A stretch of DNA of 64,000 bases, taken from positions 1 to 64,000 of the forward strand of contig NZ_VTWT01000012.1 of the NCBI RefSeq assembly GCF_008727925.1, given 5' to 3'. The notes under the pieces are model-generated. The model saw only the letters and a program-made list of their open reading frames with translations, had not been told where the DNA came from and ran no database searches. Below are positions 49,400 through 58,397 of the stretch, one piece after another (position 1 is the stretch's first letter; each line of letters begins with the position of its first letter). The translations under genes were made by a program, and so were the position numbers. Source of the stretch: Adhaeribacter soli. Lineage in GTDB: Bacteria > Bacteroidota > Bacteroidia > Cytophagales > Hymenobacteraceae.

Positions 49400-50392
49400 T
49401 TAACCCTGCTTCTTCGGTTTATACTTCGAGGCTGTCAGGATTTTCTGGGCGTTGGTTTCGGCCATGAGTTGCGGCAGGGTTACGTCCGGGTGTTCTTCCA
49501 TGTATTTGCGCACGATCTGCCAGCCAACCCAGGCACCGATCCTTCCCGGGCATTGTTTGCCGATCTCGGGCACGTTCGGGCGTTCGCCTACATATTTTTT
49601 TATCTTGAACTGATTCGTTTCAAACAGTAAGCCTTTCTCTACAAAATGGCCCCAGATCCGTTCCTGGTTGTAGTACACATCGGCCATTTCCTGGTTGGTG
49701 TAGCCCATTAACAAAGAATCGGGAGTGCAGGGCAACAGCTTCTGGGCAAAATACAGCGACTTGCCGTTGGCGATCATTTCTGAAAGCATGTTGGTTTCCG
49801 GACCGGTTTCGTTGTAGCGGCTCGAAAGTAAAAGCACCGTGGTGGGTACCAGATAAGGTTTGTCGTAGCGGTAAAGAATGTATTTCGGGAATGGCGGGCG
49901 GTATTTGGCTTCCGGCCCGATGAAAAAATCGAGGCCCCAAACCAGCAAACTGTCGTCGAGGTAAAGGTCCTGGCCCATGCCGGTAATGAACGTAGCCAGT
50001 TGCGGTACTTTGGCTTCCGGATAATAATGCTTGAGGTGTTTAAAGGCGTTTTCCAGGTCCGTTTCCAGTCCATTCAGATCGCTGAAGCGCTTGTCGACTT
50101 GCTGGGCGAGCTGCTGTAAATTCGGTTCGGTGGCCATACCGTACAGGGAATTAACCAGTTCCTCTTCCGAAGCGTAGCGTTTGCGCTGCAAAAAGTGGTT
50201 CGTAAATAAAGGGTGCTTTTGCAGGAAAGCGGCAACCTCTTCTTTCGACTTTGCACGGAAAAGCTCCTGTTCCAAGCGTTCCGCTTTTATTTCTACCGGA
50301 ATGCCGGCAATTTCCTGCGGGATCTCACATTTTTGCGGCTTACAACCAAAAAATAAAAACAGAGTAGAGAGCAGCAGTATTGGAATTCGCAT
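49400..50392 (-). CDS. gldB: Gliding motility lipoprotein GldB
   Basis: GldB is an outer-membrane-associated lipoprotein required for gliding and T9SS function in Flavobacterium. The 330-residue protein has a lipobox LFLFFGC with Cys17. Recognisable family features are LVWGLDFFIGPEAKYRPP (about 152-169), RYNETGPETNMLSEMIANGK (about 191-210), and LPCTPDSLLMGYTNQEM / GAWVGWQIVRKYMEE in the C-terminal half. It is divergent from an outer-membrane protein gene. gldA, gldF and gldG are not in the window. Confidence 0.92.
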   Translation of the reverse strand: MRIPILLLSTLFLFFGCKPQKCEIPQEIAGIPVEIKAERLEQELFRAKSKEEVAAFLQKHPLFTNHFLQRKRYASEEELVNSLYGMATEPNLQQLAQQVDKRFSDLNGLETDLENAFKHLKHYYPEAKVPQLATFITGMGQDLYLDDSLLVWGLDFFIGPEAKYRPPFPKYILYRYDKPYLVPTTVLLLSSRYNETGPETNMLSEMIANGKSLYFAQKLLPCTPDSLLMGYTNQEMADVYYNQERIWGHFVEKGLLFETNQFKIKKYVGERPNVPEIGKQCPGRIGAWVGWQIVRKYMEEHPDVTLPQLMAETNAQKILTASKYKPKKQG

Positions 50393-50464
50393 TATTTTCT
50401 ATCTTTAACCCAAATTAGAAACGAATTTACGAAGAGAATCCTATATAACTCACTTTAATAAACT

Positions 50465-51148
50465 ATGAAAAAAATTACGCTTTTAGCTGCATTTATTTTT
50501 TCGGCTTTCTTCTCTCAGGCTCAGTCGGATACTGGTCTGGAAATCGGGCTCAAAGTTTCTCCTGCTATTTCTAATAACCGCTTCAGCTCACCGGGCGATT
50601 TCGATTTTCAGAATGAAAACGCCAAGTTTCGTGGCAGCATCGGGATCGTGCTGGATTATTTTTTCGGCAAGAACTACGCTTTTAACACCGGTCTGGATTA
50701 TGCGGTAAAGGGAGGAAAAATTTCTTACAAACCATTCCCTGAAATTACTAATGATCGGATAACAGATGAGTTGAACGTACAGTACCTGAAAATTCCGATT
50801 GCCCTGAAACTTTATACCAATGAAGTCGCTACGGATACTCGGGTATATTTTCAATTAGGTACTTCCTTAAACGCCCGTATCTCTTCTAAAATCAATGGCA
50901 GTAATTTCTACAAAGACGGAAGCAACAACGATATTAAGGCCAATAAGCGCTATAATTTCTTCGATGCCGATGCCATTCTGGGCGCAGGCGCTGAGTTGCA
51001 ATTAGGAGCCAGTACCAAAGTTTTTGGTGGCCTTTCTTATAATCGCGGCCTGGTTGATATTGATCGTTTCTACGAAAAAGCACTTGGCAATAAAGACATA
51101 GCCATCCGGCACAATACCTTTGCTTTAGACCTTGGTATTAAATTCTAA
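50465..51148 (+). CDS. Outer-membrane beta-barrel protein (PorT-like)
   Basis: A 227-residue protein with a signal peptide (about residues 1-19, ending SQAQS). The mature part is an eight-strand barrel pattern: repeated strands YAFNTGLDYAVKGGKISY, VQYLKIPIALKLYTNE, TRVYFQLGTSLNARISS and the final HNTFALDLGIKF with C-terminal Phe. It resembles PorT / OmpW-like outer-membrane_beta-brl proteins; a PorT role in T9SS is only possible. TATCTTTA upstream (near 50398) is a weak -7 box. It has its own terminator. Confidence 0.82.
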   Translation: MKKITLLAAFIFSAFFSQAQSDTGLEIGLKVSPAISNNRFSSPGDFDFQNENAKFRGSIGIVLDYFFGKNYAFNTGLDYAVKGGKISYKPFPEITNDRITDELNVQYLKIPIALKLYTNEVATDTRVYFQLGTSLNARISSKINGSNFYKDGSNNDIKANKRYNFFDADAILGAGAELQLGASTKVFGGLSYNRGLVDIDRFYEKALGNKDIAIRHNTFALDLGIKF

Positions 51149-51180
51149 GAAAAACGGTACCCTTCCTAGCTAAAAACCAA

Positions 51181-51214
51181 AAGCTGCAGTTCAGTAATGA
51201 GCTGCAGCTTTTTT
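51181..51214 (+). terminator. Rho-independent terminator of the outer-membrane protein gene
   Basis: AAGCTGCAG (51181-51189) pairs with CTGCAGCTT (51202-51210), followed by TTTTTG, 33 bp beyond the stop at 51148. Confidence 0.85.
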
Positions 51215-51237
51215 GTTTAATACCAAAATTCAACAAA

Positions 51238-51264
51238 CCTCACAGGTTTCAGAAACCTGTGAGG
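51238..51264. repeat. CCTCACAGGTTT palindrome
   Basis: CCTCACAGGTTT-CAG-AAACCTGTGAGG, a 12-bp perfect inverted repeat without an A or T run. Same family as the terminators at 3138-3170 and 51296-51331, which are copies adapted to termination. Confidence 0.85.
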
Positions 51265-51295
51265 GTTCTCCCCGAATACCGGTTTGAAACGGCAT

Positions 51296-51331
51296 AAAAA
51301 AACCTCACAGCTTTAAAGCTGTGAGGTTTTT
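51296..51331 (-). terminator. Rho-independent terminator of rng
   Basis: A perfect 18-bp inverted repeat AAAAAACCTCACAGCTTT / AAAGCTGTGAGG followed by T, with no loop and A run on its left. It lies 20 bp beyond the rng stop. Confidence 0.8.
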
Positions 51332-51350
51332 AGTTAAAAGCTTAGCGTTT

Positions 51351-52961
51351 TTAATCCACGTCTACTTCTATGTGTTTGTCCTGCATGGCGTTTACTTCGG
51401 TGGCGCTGGAATGCAGTTCGATCTCTTCGCCGCGTTCGTCAAACACTTTGAAATCGGTTAAGCCGAGGGAAGTATCCTTCATTACTTTTACCCATTTCAG
51501 GTAGCGGGTGTACCACTTCATCTGGCGCGAAATAAAGCCTTTGGTGTAGTAGGCATGCAGGAAAGGATGCACGTAAAGCGTAATCCCTTTCTGGTTCTGG
51601 CTGGTGAGCAGGTCGTCGATAGTGTCGTCGATCTGGTCGGTAACCAGGATGCTGGCCGAAATTTTGCCGGTGCCGTGGCAGGTCGGGCAAACTTCGCCGG
51701 TGGCAATGTTCTGCTCCGGACGCACCCGCTGCCGCGTGATCTGCATTAAACCAAACTTCGAAATTGGCAGAATGGTGTACTTCGAACGATCGTACTTCAT
51801 TTCTTCCTTCATTACCTCGAAAACCCGGTTCCGGTTCTCGGCCGACTTCATATCGATGAAGTCGCAGACAATGATGCCGCCAATATCGCGTAAGCGCAAC
51901 TGCCGGGCAATTTCCCGCGCTGCGGTAGTGTTCACGTTCAGGGCCGTAGCTTCCTGATCGCTTTCAGAGTTCGATTTATTGCCGCTGTTCACGTCTATCA
52001 CGTGCAGGGCTTCGGTATGTTCTATTACTAAATAGCCGCCGCCGGGTATCGTTACCGTTTTGCCGAACAGGGCTTTCAATTGTTTTTCGATCCCGAAGTG
52101 CTCAAACGTTTTTACCTTACCGGTATAGTGTTTCAGGATCTTTACTTTGTCAGGCGCTATCCGGGTAAGGTAGCCCTTAATTTCGTCGAACATTTCTGCG
52201 CTATCGACGATGATGCTGTCAAAACTTTCGTTTAGGATGTCTCTCAAAATGGAGGACGAACGACCAAGCTCGCCGATAATCTTATCGCGATCTTTAGCTG
52301 TCCGGAGAACTTTAAAACCTTCTTCCCAGTTCGCAACCATGCTGCGAAGGTCTTGATCGAGCTCGGCCACATCGCGGCCTTCGGCTACCGTACGAATGAT
52401 AACGCCAAAGTTTTCAGGCTTTATAGACGTGATCAGCCGTTTCAGGCGCTGACGCTCTTCTTTGCTGACGATCTTTTTAGATACGCTTACCGTGTTTGAG
52501 AACGGCACAAGTACCAGGTATCGTCCGGCGAGGGAGATTTCACAGGATAAACGCGGGCCTTTGGTGGAAATAGGCTCTTTTACGATCTGAACCAGCACTT
52601 GCTGGCCTTTTTTCAGAACGTCGGCCATTTTGCCGAGCTTGTCTATTTCCGGCTCGAATTTGAACCCGTTCAGTTTTGCAGTTACATTTTTCTGGCTTTG
52701 CGCCTGCTTTACGTATTTATTGAGCGAACGAATTTGTACGCCCAGGTCGTGGTAGTGCAGAAAGGCATCTTTCTGGTACCCGATATCGATAAAAGCAGCG
52801 TTCAGCCCCGGCATTACTTTTTTTACAGAACCCAGGAAAATATCTCCTACGGTGTAGTTGGTATCGTTCCGCTCGTGGTGGAATTCTACCAGCCGTTTGT
52901 CCTGCAACAAGGCAATGCGCTCTCCATCCTGAGTTGAATTGATGATTAATTCGTTACTCAA
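51351..52961 (-). CDS. rng: Ribonuclease E/G family ribonuclease
   Basis: Rne/Rng endoribonucleases process rRNA and tRNA and drive mRNA decay. The 536-residue protein resembles RNase G. It has the S1 RNA-binding segment (NYTVGDIFLGSVKKVMPGLN, about residues 35-54), 5'-sensor and RNase H-like parts, metal ligands in VIDVNSGNKSNS (near 320) and ICDFIDMKSAENR (near 361) and the zinc-link CPTCHGTGK (near 425), which together form the catalytic tetramer core. The long RNase E C-terminal scaffold is absent. The 29-residue gene lies 80 bp upstream on the same strand. Confidence 0.95.
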   Translation of the reverse strand: MSNELIINSTQDGERIALLQDKRLVEFHHERNDTNYTVGDIFLGSVKKVMPGLNAAFIDIGYQKDAFLHYHDLGVQIRSLNKYVKQAQSQKNVTAKLNGFKFEPEIDKLGKMADVLKKGQQVLVQIVKEPISTKGPRLSCEISLAGRYLVLVPFSNTVSVSKKIVSKEERQRLKRLITSIKPENFGVIIRTVAEGRDVAELDQDLRSMVANWEEGFKVLRTAKDRDKIIGELGRSSSILRDILNESFDSIIVDSAEMFDEIKGYLTRIAPDKVKILKHYTGKVKTFEHFGIEKQLKALFGKTVTIPGGGYLVIEHTEALHVIDVNSGNKSNSESDQEATALNVNTTAAREIARQLRLRDIGGIIVCDFIDMKSAENRNRVFEVMKEEMKYDRSKYTILPISKFGLMQITRQRVRPEQNIATGEVCPTCHGTGKISASILVTDQIDDTIDDLLTSQNQKGITLYVHPFLHAYYTKGFISRQMKWYTRYLKWVKVMKDTSLGLTDFKVFDERGEEIELHSSATEVNAMQDKHIEVDVD

Positions 52962-53042
52962 TTTTCAGGGGTTTATGGATGAACAAATGTACCAAAGCCC
53001 ACCCTGCTTTTGCAAGGTGGGCTTTACTTAAGAAAAGTAAGA

Positions 53043-53132
53043 TTACTTTTTCTTATGACGGTTTTTTCTAAGTCTTTTCTTTCTCTTGTGAGTGGAGATC
53101 TTATGTCTTTTTCTTTTCTTTCCGCAAGGCAT
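53043..53132 (-). CDS. 29-residue AURKAIP1/COX24-like protein, likely ribosome-associated
   Basis: The frame from ATG at 53130-53132 to TAA at 53043-53045 encodes 29 residues, MPCGKKRKRHKISTHKRKKR then LRKNRHKKK, 22 of them Lys, Arg or His. This matches the tiny basic protein universal in Bacteroidota that is annotated AURKAIP1/COX24 domain. Related small proteins (mitochondrial mS38, actinobacterial bS22) are ribosomal small-subunit proteins, so this is probably one, bound to rRNA. It lies between rng and the TPR gene on the minus strand. The composition is so basic that chance is unlikely. Confidence 0.88.
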   Translation of the reverse strand: MPCGKKRKRHKISTHKRKKRLRKNRHKKK

Positions 53133-53180
53133 AGTATTAGGTTATTTAGATTAAAAAAATAAGTTTACTTTCTTTTATTA

Positions 53181-54062
53181 CTACTGAAGCTTTTTCAGGT
53201 ACTCGTCTACCGAAGCCTGCAGCTCCGGATCTTTGTCCAGCTTTTTCACGTTCTGGAATACCTTAATGGCTTCAGCTTTCTGGTTGGTTTCGGCCAGGCT
53301 TACGCCCAGGTAGAAATTGCCGTTCACATTTTTCGGGTTAATCTCTACCAGTCTCCGGAAACGCTCCACCGCCTTATCGAACTGGCGCGACTGCAACGAC
53401 AGGTAACCCATATTGTAGATCGCCTTTTCGTTGTTCGGGTCTTTTTCCAGCACTTCGCGCAACAGCGTTACGCCCTTCATCGGGTTCGGACCGGCAATGT
53501 AGGTCATGGCCAGGTTGGTTTTGGCGTCGAGGTTGTTCGGGTTGGCTTCCAGCACCTTGTTATACATGGCCTGGGTTTTCTCGCCTAAAACTTTACCCCG
53601 TTCTTCGGTGGCCGCAAAACTGAACGCTTCGAAATACAGATCGCCGGCTTTTTCAAAGTTTTGCTCTGTTGGCCGGGTGTTGGCTACGGTTTCGTAGAAA
53701 TAACCGGCGCTATCGAATTTACTGATGGCGCGGTATTTCTGACCAAGCTCGGCGGCCAGAGTAGCTTTAGCGTCGGCGTTCTGCTCTTTATTGAAACGGC
53801 TACGAAGATCGGCAATCTCTTTCAGCTGGGACGGCGAAGCGGCCATGTGCGGCACGGCCTCCTCGGTCGGGTGTTCGCCCGGCGCGTGGTCGTGGCCCGA
53901 ATGGTCTTCCTCGTCGGCAGCGGCCGGCTTGTCGCGGTTGGCTGTTGCTCCGGTAAGGTCGGCTTTCTTATCGTCTTTATTAATAACCACTTTTGGTAAG
54001 AAGAAAATTCCAACAACCAGGAGCAGGGCAACTGCAATTACAATTAGCTGGGGTCTTGACAT
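53181..54062 (-). CDS. Membrane-anchored tetratricopeptide repeat protein
   Basis: A 293-residue protein with a single N-terminal membrane helix (about residues 6-24) and a His/Asp/Glu-rich linker (DEEDHSGHDHAPGEHP, about 50-65), then four or five TPR motifs (for example NNEKAIYNMGYLSLQSRQFD and PKNVNGNFYLGVSLAETNQK). It is likely a periplasm-facing scaffold. The His-rich linker could bind metal but no function is established. It is 69 bp downstream of HU in the same direction, so the two may be cotranscribed, and it is followed by the 29-residue gene. Confidence 0.87.
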   Translation of the reverse strand: MSRPQLIVIAVALLLVVGIFFLPKVVINKDDKKADLTGATANRDKPAAADEEDHSGHDHAPGEHPTEEAVPHMAASPSQLKEIADLRSRFNKEQNADAKATLAAELGQKYRAISKFDSAGYFYETVANTRPTEQNFEKAGDLYFEAFSFAATEERGKVLGEKTQAMYNKVLEANPNNLDAKTNLAMTYIAGPNPMKGVTLLREVLEKDPNNEKAIYNMGYLSLQSRQFDKAVERFRRLVEINPKNVNGNFYLGVSLAETNQKAEAIKVFQNVKKLDKDPELQASVDEYLKKLQ

Positions 54063-54130
54063 GTTGATTCTTCTTTCCGTAGTTTAAGTTGTTAATAATC
54101 AGTAGAAAGTGCAAAAATACGTAAAATTCT

Positions 54131-54436
54131 TTAGGCTGCTACGGCTTCTTTGATCTTTTTGCTGTTTTTAATTTTCTGAACGAACGTTTTAGACGGCTTA
54201 AAGCTCGGGATAAAGTGCTCGTCGATGATGATAGACGTGTTTTTGGAAATGTTACGGGCTACCTTCCGGGCTCTCTTTTTGTTGACAAAGCTTCCGAAAC
54301 CTCTCACGTAAATGTTGTTTCCCTCTGCCATAGAATCCTTCACCACCTTGAAGAACGCTTCTACTGTCGCCTGCACATCAGATTTTTCAATACCGGTCTT
54401 ATCAGCAATTTCTGATATTACTTCTGCTTTAGTCAC
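54131..54436 (-). CDS. HU family DNA-binding protein
   Basis: A 101-residue histone-like protein that bends and compacts DNA. It starts at GTG (54434-54436; MTKAEVISEIADKTG). The GFGSF motif (near residues 46-50) and the beta-arm with the intercalating-Pro region FIPSFKPSKTF (near 75-85) are present, and the C terminus adds a Lys-rich KNSKKIKEAVAA tail. A candidate -7 box TACCTTTG lies at 54523-54530 on the minus strand (complement CAAAGGTA). Divergent from mutY. Confidence 0.92.
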   Translation of the reverse strand: MTKAEVISEIADKTGIEKSDVQATVEAFFKVVKDSMAEGNNIYVRGFGSFVNKKRARKVARNISKNTSIIIDEHFIPSFKPSKTFVQKIKNSKKIKEAVAA

Positions 54437-54633
54437 TTGATTTATAAATTTTAGTTAATAATTTCTATTCATTATAGTGTCAGAACCCGCTTTGCTCCGT
54501 ACAGTCCGTGCAAATCGGGGCACAAAGGTAAGTCTTATTTTTGAGAATAAAACAAATCAAAATAAAATTTCCGGAGGGTATCTTCCTGATTTATCGGAAC
54601 CTTCTGCGTATTTTTGGCCCACAATTAAGTAGC

Positions 54634-55716
54634 ATGCTGCCTCCCGAACCTGCCTTTTTCGCTTCGGCCCTGCTGGACTGGTACGAAAAGCACCGCCGGC
54701 CTCTGCCCTGGCGCGAAACCACCGACCCGTACGCCATCTGGCTTTCCGAAATTATTCTGCAACAAACCCGCGTAAATCAGGGCCTGCCCTATTACCATAC
54801 TTTTCTGAGCGCCTACCCTACCGTTCACGATTTAGCTAACGCGCCGGAAGACGAAGTATTGCGCCACTGGCAGGGCCTGGGCTACTATTCCCGCGCCCGG
54901 AACCTGCACCAGACGGCCAGATATGTTTCTGAAGAACTCGGCGGTTTTTTCCCCGATAATTATACCGATCTGCTGAAGCTGAAAGGCGTAGGCAGCTACA
55001 CGGCCGCCGCCATTGCCAGCTTTGCCTACAAAGAACAGGTAGCCGTTCTGGATGGAAACGTTTTCCGGGTACTGGCCCGGGTTTTCGGTATTTCGGAAGA
55101 CATTATGAGCCCGCTGGGCAAACGGGTTTTCCAGGAACTGGCCGATAAACTGGTACCTGCCGCGGAGCCCGACACCTACAACCAGGCCATTATGGAATTC
55201 GGGGCCATACAGTGCACACCCGTAATGCCCGACTGCCTTTTTTGCCCTTTGCAGGACCATTGCTACGCCTTCCGGCACGGCCTGGTAGCCGCGTTGCCGC
55301 ACAAAAGCAAGGCGAAAGCGCCGCGGGTACGGCATTTTCATTATTTCGTATTTCAGTTCGGCGAATCGTTTTACATGAAAAAGCGCCTGCCCGGCGATAT
55401 CTGGCAGGGCCTCTACGATTTTCATTTACTGGAATCGGATACCAAAGCGCTGAGCCTGGACGAAATGATCGCGGAGCTGGGAATTCTGCACCAGGACGTA
55501 CCCATGCCGAACATTAAAATGCCTTCACCGGCCTACAAGCATGTACTGAGCCACCAGAAGGTTTTTGCTACGTTTTACCTTATTTTACTCGAAAATCCTT
55601 TAAGCGAAAACGTAACAAATAACACCGGTTTAGCGTTGTACACCACAGCAGAAATGGAACAATTACCTAAACCGGTACTGATTAACAACTATTTAAAAGA
55701 CGCGATTTTTAGGTAA
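54634..55716 (+). CDS. mutY: A/G-specific adenine glycosylase
   Basis: MutY removes adenine mispaired with 8-oxoguanine. The ATG at 54634 gives 360 residues starting MLPPEPAFFASALLDWYEKH; a TTG 31 codons upstream is unlikely. The glycosylase domain has LPWRETTDPYAIWLSEIILQ (with catalytic Glu39), HhH LKGVGSYTAAAIASF and VLDGNVFRVLAR (catalytic Asp), and the [4Fe-4S] motif C-X6-C-X2-C-X5-C in CTPVMPDCLFCPLQDHC. The C-terminal MutT-like 8-oxoG domain follows (about 230-350). A TATTTTTG box at 54609-54616 could be its -7 element. It heads the mutY-ssb-gldE-gldD stretch. Confidence 0.96.
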   Translation: MLPPEPAFFASALLDWYEKHRRPLPWRETTDPYAIWLSEIILQQTRVNQGLPYYHTFLSAYPTVHDLANAPEDEVLRHWQGLGYYSRARNLHQTARYVSEELGGFFPDNYTDLLKLKGVGSYTAAAIASFAYKEQVAVLDGNVFRVLARVFGISEDIMSPLGKRVFQELADKLVPAAEPDTYNQAIMEFGAIQCTPVMPDCLFCPLQDHCYAFRHGLVAALPHKSKAKAPRVRHFHYFVFQFGESFYMKKRLPGDIWQGLYDFHLLESDTKALSLDEMIAELGILHQDVPMPNIKMPSPAYKHVLSHQKVFATFYLILLENPLSENVTNNTGLALYTTAEMEQLPKPVLINNYLKDAIFR

Positions 55717-55755
55717 ATTTGAAGATTTGGGAATTTGGAGATTTGGAGATTTGAT
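55717..55755. repeat. AATTTGAAGATTTGG simple repeat after mutY
   Basis: Directly beyond the mutY stop come units AAATTTGAAGATTTGGGAAT, TTGGAGATTTGG and AGATTTG. The same unit occurs at 25684-25712 (also directly beyond a stop) and 26401-26437. Confidence 0.75.
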
Positions 55756-55878
55756 GGTGAATGTGGTGGTGTAAAACGCTATCGCTCTGGCCCGAAAACC
55801 TATCGTTTCATTAAGAGTATATTTATTCCTATATTTCAATTTCTAATTCGTAACTTTTAATTTCTAATTAAATTAAAC

Positions 55879-56340
55879 ATGGCAGGAATTAACAAAGTAA
55901 TTTTGGTGGGCAACCTGGGCAAAGATCCGGAGGTGCGTCACCTTGAAAATAACGTAGCCGTAGCAACTTTTTCGCTCGCAACTTCGGAAAGCTATAAAGA
56001 CAAAAACGGCCAGCGCGTAGACAAAACCGAATGGCACAACATAGTAATGTGGCGCGGCCTGGCTGAAGTTGCCGAAAAATACCTGAAAAAAGGCCAGATG
56101 GTATATATTGAAGGCAAGATCCAGACCCGCAATTACCAGGACAAAGACGGCCAGACCAAGTATATTACCGAAATTGTAGCCGACCAGATGACCATGCTTG
56201 GTGCCCGTCCGGAAGGCGGCAGTAACGGTGACAATAACCAGGGCGGCAGCAATTACAACAAAGCCGGAAGTTCGGCGGCAGCTCCAGTTGCCAGCAATGC
56301 CCCGAAGTTTGAGGAAGAGCCGGACGACCTTCCGTTCTAA
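55879..56340 (+). CDS. ssb: Single-stranded DNA-binding protein
   Basis: SSB coats single-stranded DNA in replication, recombination and repair. The 153-residue protein has an OB fold starting MAGINKVILVGNLGKDPEVR with KTEWHNIVMWRGLAEVAEKY (about 50-70), a Gly/Asn-rich linker (about 115-135) and the acidic C-terminal tip EEEPDDLPF that binds partner proteins. It lies 162 bp after mutY and 27 bp before gldE, the order known from other Bacteroidota gld loci. Confidence 0.97.
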   Translation: MAGINKVILVGNLGKDPEVRHLENNVAVATFSLATSESYKDKNGQRVDKTEWHNIVMWRGLAEVAEKYLKKGQMVYIEGKIQTRNYQDKDGQTKYITEIVADQMTMLGARPEGGSNGDNNQGGSNYNKAGSSAAAPVASNAPKFEEEPDDLPF

Positions 56341-56367
56341 CTTATTGTTTTATTTAGACCGTACATT

Positions 56368-57699
56368 TTGGAACCAGACCCCTATAGTTGGCAGAACCTG
56401 GCCGTGTTGCTTATAAATGCAGAAGCGGCCCAGGTTCTTACCTACATTTTAATCCCATTTTTACTATTCTTTTCGGCGCTGCTTTCCGGGGCCGAAAAGG
56501 CTTTTTTTTCGTTGCCGGAAGAAACGCTGGATACTTTCCGGCAAAGCACCCGCAAATCGGAACACCGGCTTTCTATTTTACTTGATAATCCGCGCCGCAC
56601 TTTAGCCACCATTTTCTTTGCCAAAGGCCTTGCCTATGCCTCCGTGCTTTGCCTGGTTTTCTGGGTAGCCTGGCGCCTGACCGGTTTTACGCCACACGAT
56701 GGCGGCTTTAATTTCCTTGTAGCCCTGCTGCTTTTCCTAAGCCTGGTTTTTCTGGCCGAAATCCTGCCGAAAGTCTATTATGCGCACCACCCCTTGGGGC
56801 TAGCCCGCGCCCTGGCGCCGGTAATCAATATCTTCCGGATCGTTTTCAGCCCTTTTACCGCCTTGTTTCTGGTCCTGGAAACGGCTATTAACGAGCGCTT
56901 CAAATTAAAGACCACACATTCGCCCATCGAAGATCTGCAGGAAGCCCTGGATGCCACGATCACTGACGAAAGTTCGGCTGAAGAAAAAGAAATTCTGCAG
57001 GGGCTGGTAACGTTCGGTTCTATTTCGGTAAAGCAGATCATGCGGTCGCGCCTCGATATCACGGCTTTCGATTATAACCTTACCCTGCCCGAACTTATTC
57101 CGCTGATTGAAGAATGGAATTACTCCCGGGTACCGGTTTACCGCGACAACATCGATTCGATTGAAGGCATTCTCTACGTGCGTTCCCTTTTGCCTTACCT
57201 CGATGCCGGCCCCGATTTTAACTGGCAGAAACTGCTGCATGCGCCGTATTTCGTACCGGAAAGCAAAAAGATCGGCGATCTGTTAAAAGATTTCCAGGAA
57301 ATGCACGTTCATTTAGCCATAGTGGTAGATGAATACGGCGGCACGTCCGGCCTGCTAACCCTGGAAGACATTATAGAAGAAATTGTAGGCGAGATCAAAG
57401 ACGAGTTCGACGACGAAGACGAACCGGAATATACCCGGATCGATGAAAACACGTATATCTTCGACGCCAAAACCTCCCTGCACAGCTTCTGCAAAATTAC
57501 CGGCACCTCTTACGAGAAACTCGAAGAAGTGAAAGGGGAAAACGAATCGCTGGCCGGCCTGATGCTGGAGCTTTTTGCCCGTATTCCCCAGACCGGTTCC
57601 GAAGTAATGTTAGGCCCTTACCATTTTACCATAGATGCTGCCGACAGCAAAAAAGTTATAACCGTAAAAGTACATGTTGCTCCCGATAAAATTTCCTAA
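56368..57699 (+). CDS. gldE: Gliding motility-associated protein GldE
   Basis: GldE is an inner-membrane CNNM/CorC-like protein that aids GldD function in gliding and secretion. The 443-residue frame begins at TTG (56368); no in-frame ATG upstream is better placed. Three or four membrane helices (about 25-47, 90-112, 118-140) precede a CBS pair ([20 protein letters not shown], about 250-269; [20 protein letters not shown], about 312-331, with the VDEYG signature) and a CorC_HlyC C-terminal domain. The end overlaps gldD by 26 bp, so translation is coupled. Confidence 0.94.
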   Translation: MEPDPYSWQNLAVLLINAEAAQVLTYILIPFLLFFSALLSGAEKAFFSLPEETLDTFRQSTRKSEHRLSILLDNPRRTLATIFFAKGLAYASVLCLVFWVAWRLTGFTPHDGGFNFLVALLLFLSLVFLAEILPKVYYAHHPLGLARALAPVINIFRIVFSPFTALFLVLETAINERFKLKTTHSPIEDLQEALDATITDESSAEEKEILQGLVTFGSISVKQIMRSRLDITAFDYNLTLPELIPLIEEWNYSRVPVYRDNIDSIEGILYVRSLLPYLDAGPDFNWQKLLHAPYFVPESKKIGDLLKDFQEMHVHLAIVVDEYGGTSGLLTLEDIIEEIVGEIKDEFDDEDEPEYTRIDENTYIFDAKTSLHSFCKITGTSYEKLEEVKGENESLAGLMLELFARIPQTGSEVMLGPYHFTIDAADSKKVITVKVHVAPDKIS

Positions 57700-58315
57700 G
57701 TCCTTCCCCCTAGTTTTTAGTGCCTTTTCCTTACTGTTTTTCTCTGCCTGCGAACCGGAATATACCCCCAAACCCAAAGGCTACAACCGCATAGACCTGC
57801 CCGAGCCCAAATACCAGCCGCTAAAGGAAAAGCACCCGTACTATTTCGAATACTCGGCCTATGCCAAAACCCTCCGCGATTCTTCCGGCATTAGCGAGCC
57901 GCACTGGATAAACGTGTACTACCCGCGCCACAAAGCCAACGTGCAGCTCACTTACAAAGCCATAAACAACGATCCGAAAACGTTTTATGCCTTGGTAGAA
58001 GATGCCCGTAAACTTACCTCCAAGCACGAAATAAAAGCGTACGGCATTGAGGAAGCGCAACTCAAAACGCCTAAAGGCCTTACCGCCTTCGTGTTTGAGC
58101 TGGAAGGCGAAGTACCCAGCCAGTTCCAGTTCTACGTTTCCGATACAACCCGCCACTTCCTCCGCGGCGCCCTCTACTTCCGCACCGCCACCGCCAACGA
58201 TTCCCTGGCCCCGGTTATCGAGTTCATTAAAAAAGACGTGATCCACATGCTGAACACGCTCGAATGGACGGATGTAAAAACGGGAGAAACGCTGGGAAGA
58301 ACTAGGAAGAAGTAA
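57674..58315 (+). CDS. gldD: Gliding motility lipoprotein GldD
   Basis: GldD is a lipoprotein essential for gliding and for stability of the T9SS motor in Flavobacterium. The 213-residue protein has a lipobox ending FSAC (Cys26). Family features are [30 protein letters not shown] and the C-terminal [20 protein letters not shown]. It overlaps the end of gldE by 26 bp and is followed by an AT-rich spacer, which fits the conserved ssb-gldE-gldD order. Confidence 0.95.
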   Translation: MLLPIKFPKSFPLVFSAFSLLFFSACEPEYTPKPKGYNRIDLPEPKYQPLKEKHPYYFEYSAYAKTLRDSSGISEPHWINVYYPRHKANVQLTYKAINNDPKTFYALVEDARKLTSKHEIKAYGIEEAQLKTPKGLTAFVFELEGEVPSQFQFYVSDTTRHFLRGALYFRTATANDSLAPVIEFIKKDVIHMLNTLEWTDVKTGETLGRTRKK

Positions 58316-58397
58316 GAATTAAATTAATGATTGTTATTGCAGCTTTTATATCAACAATGTATTTAATATATTTAGCTGTCTATAACTATTATTAAAA

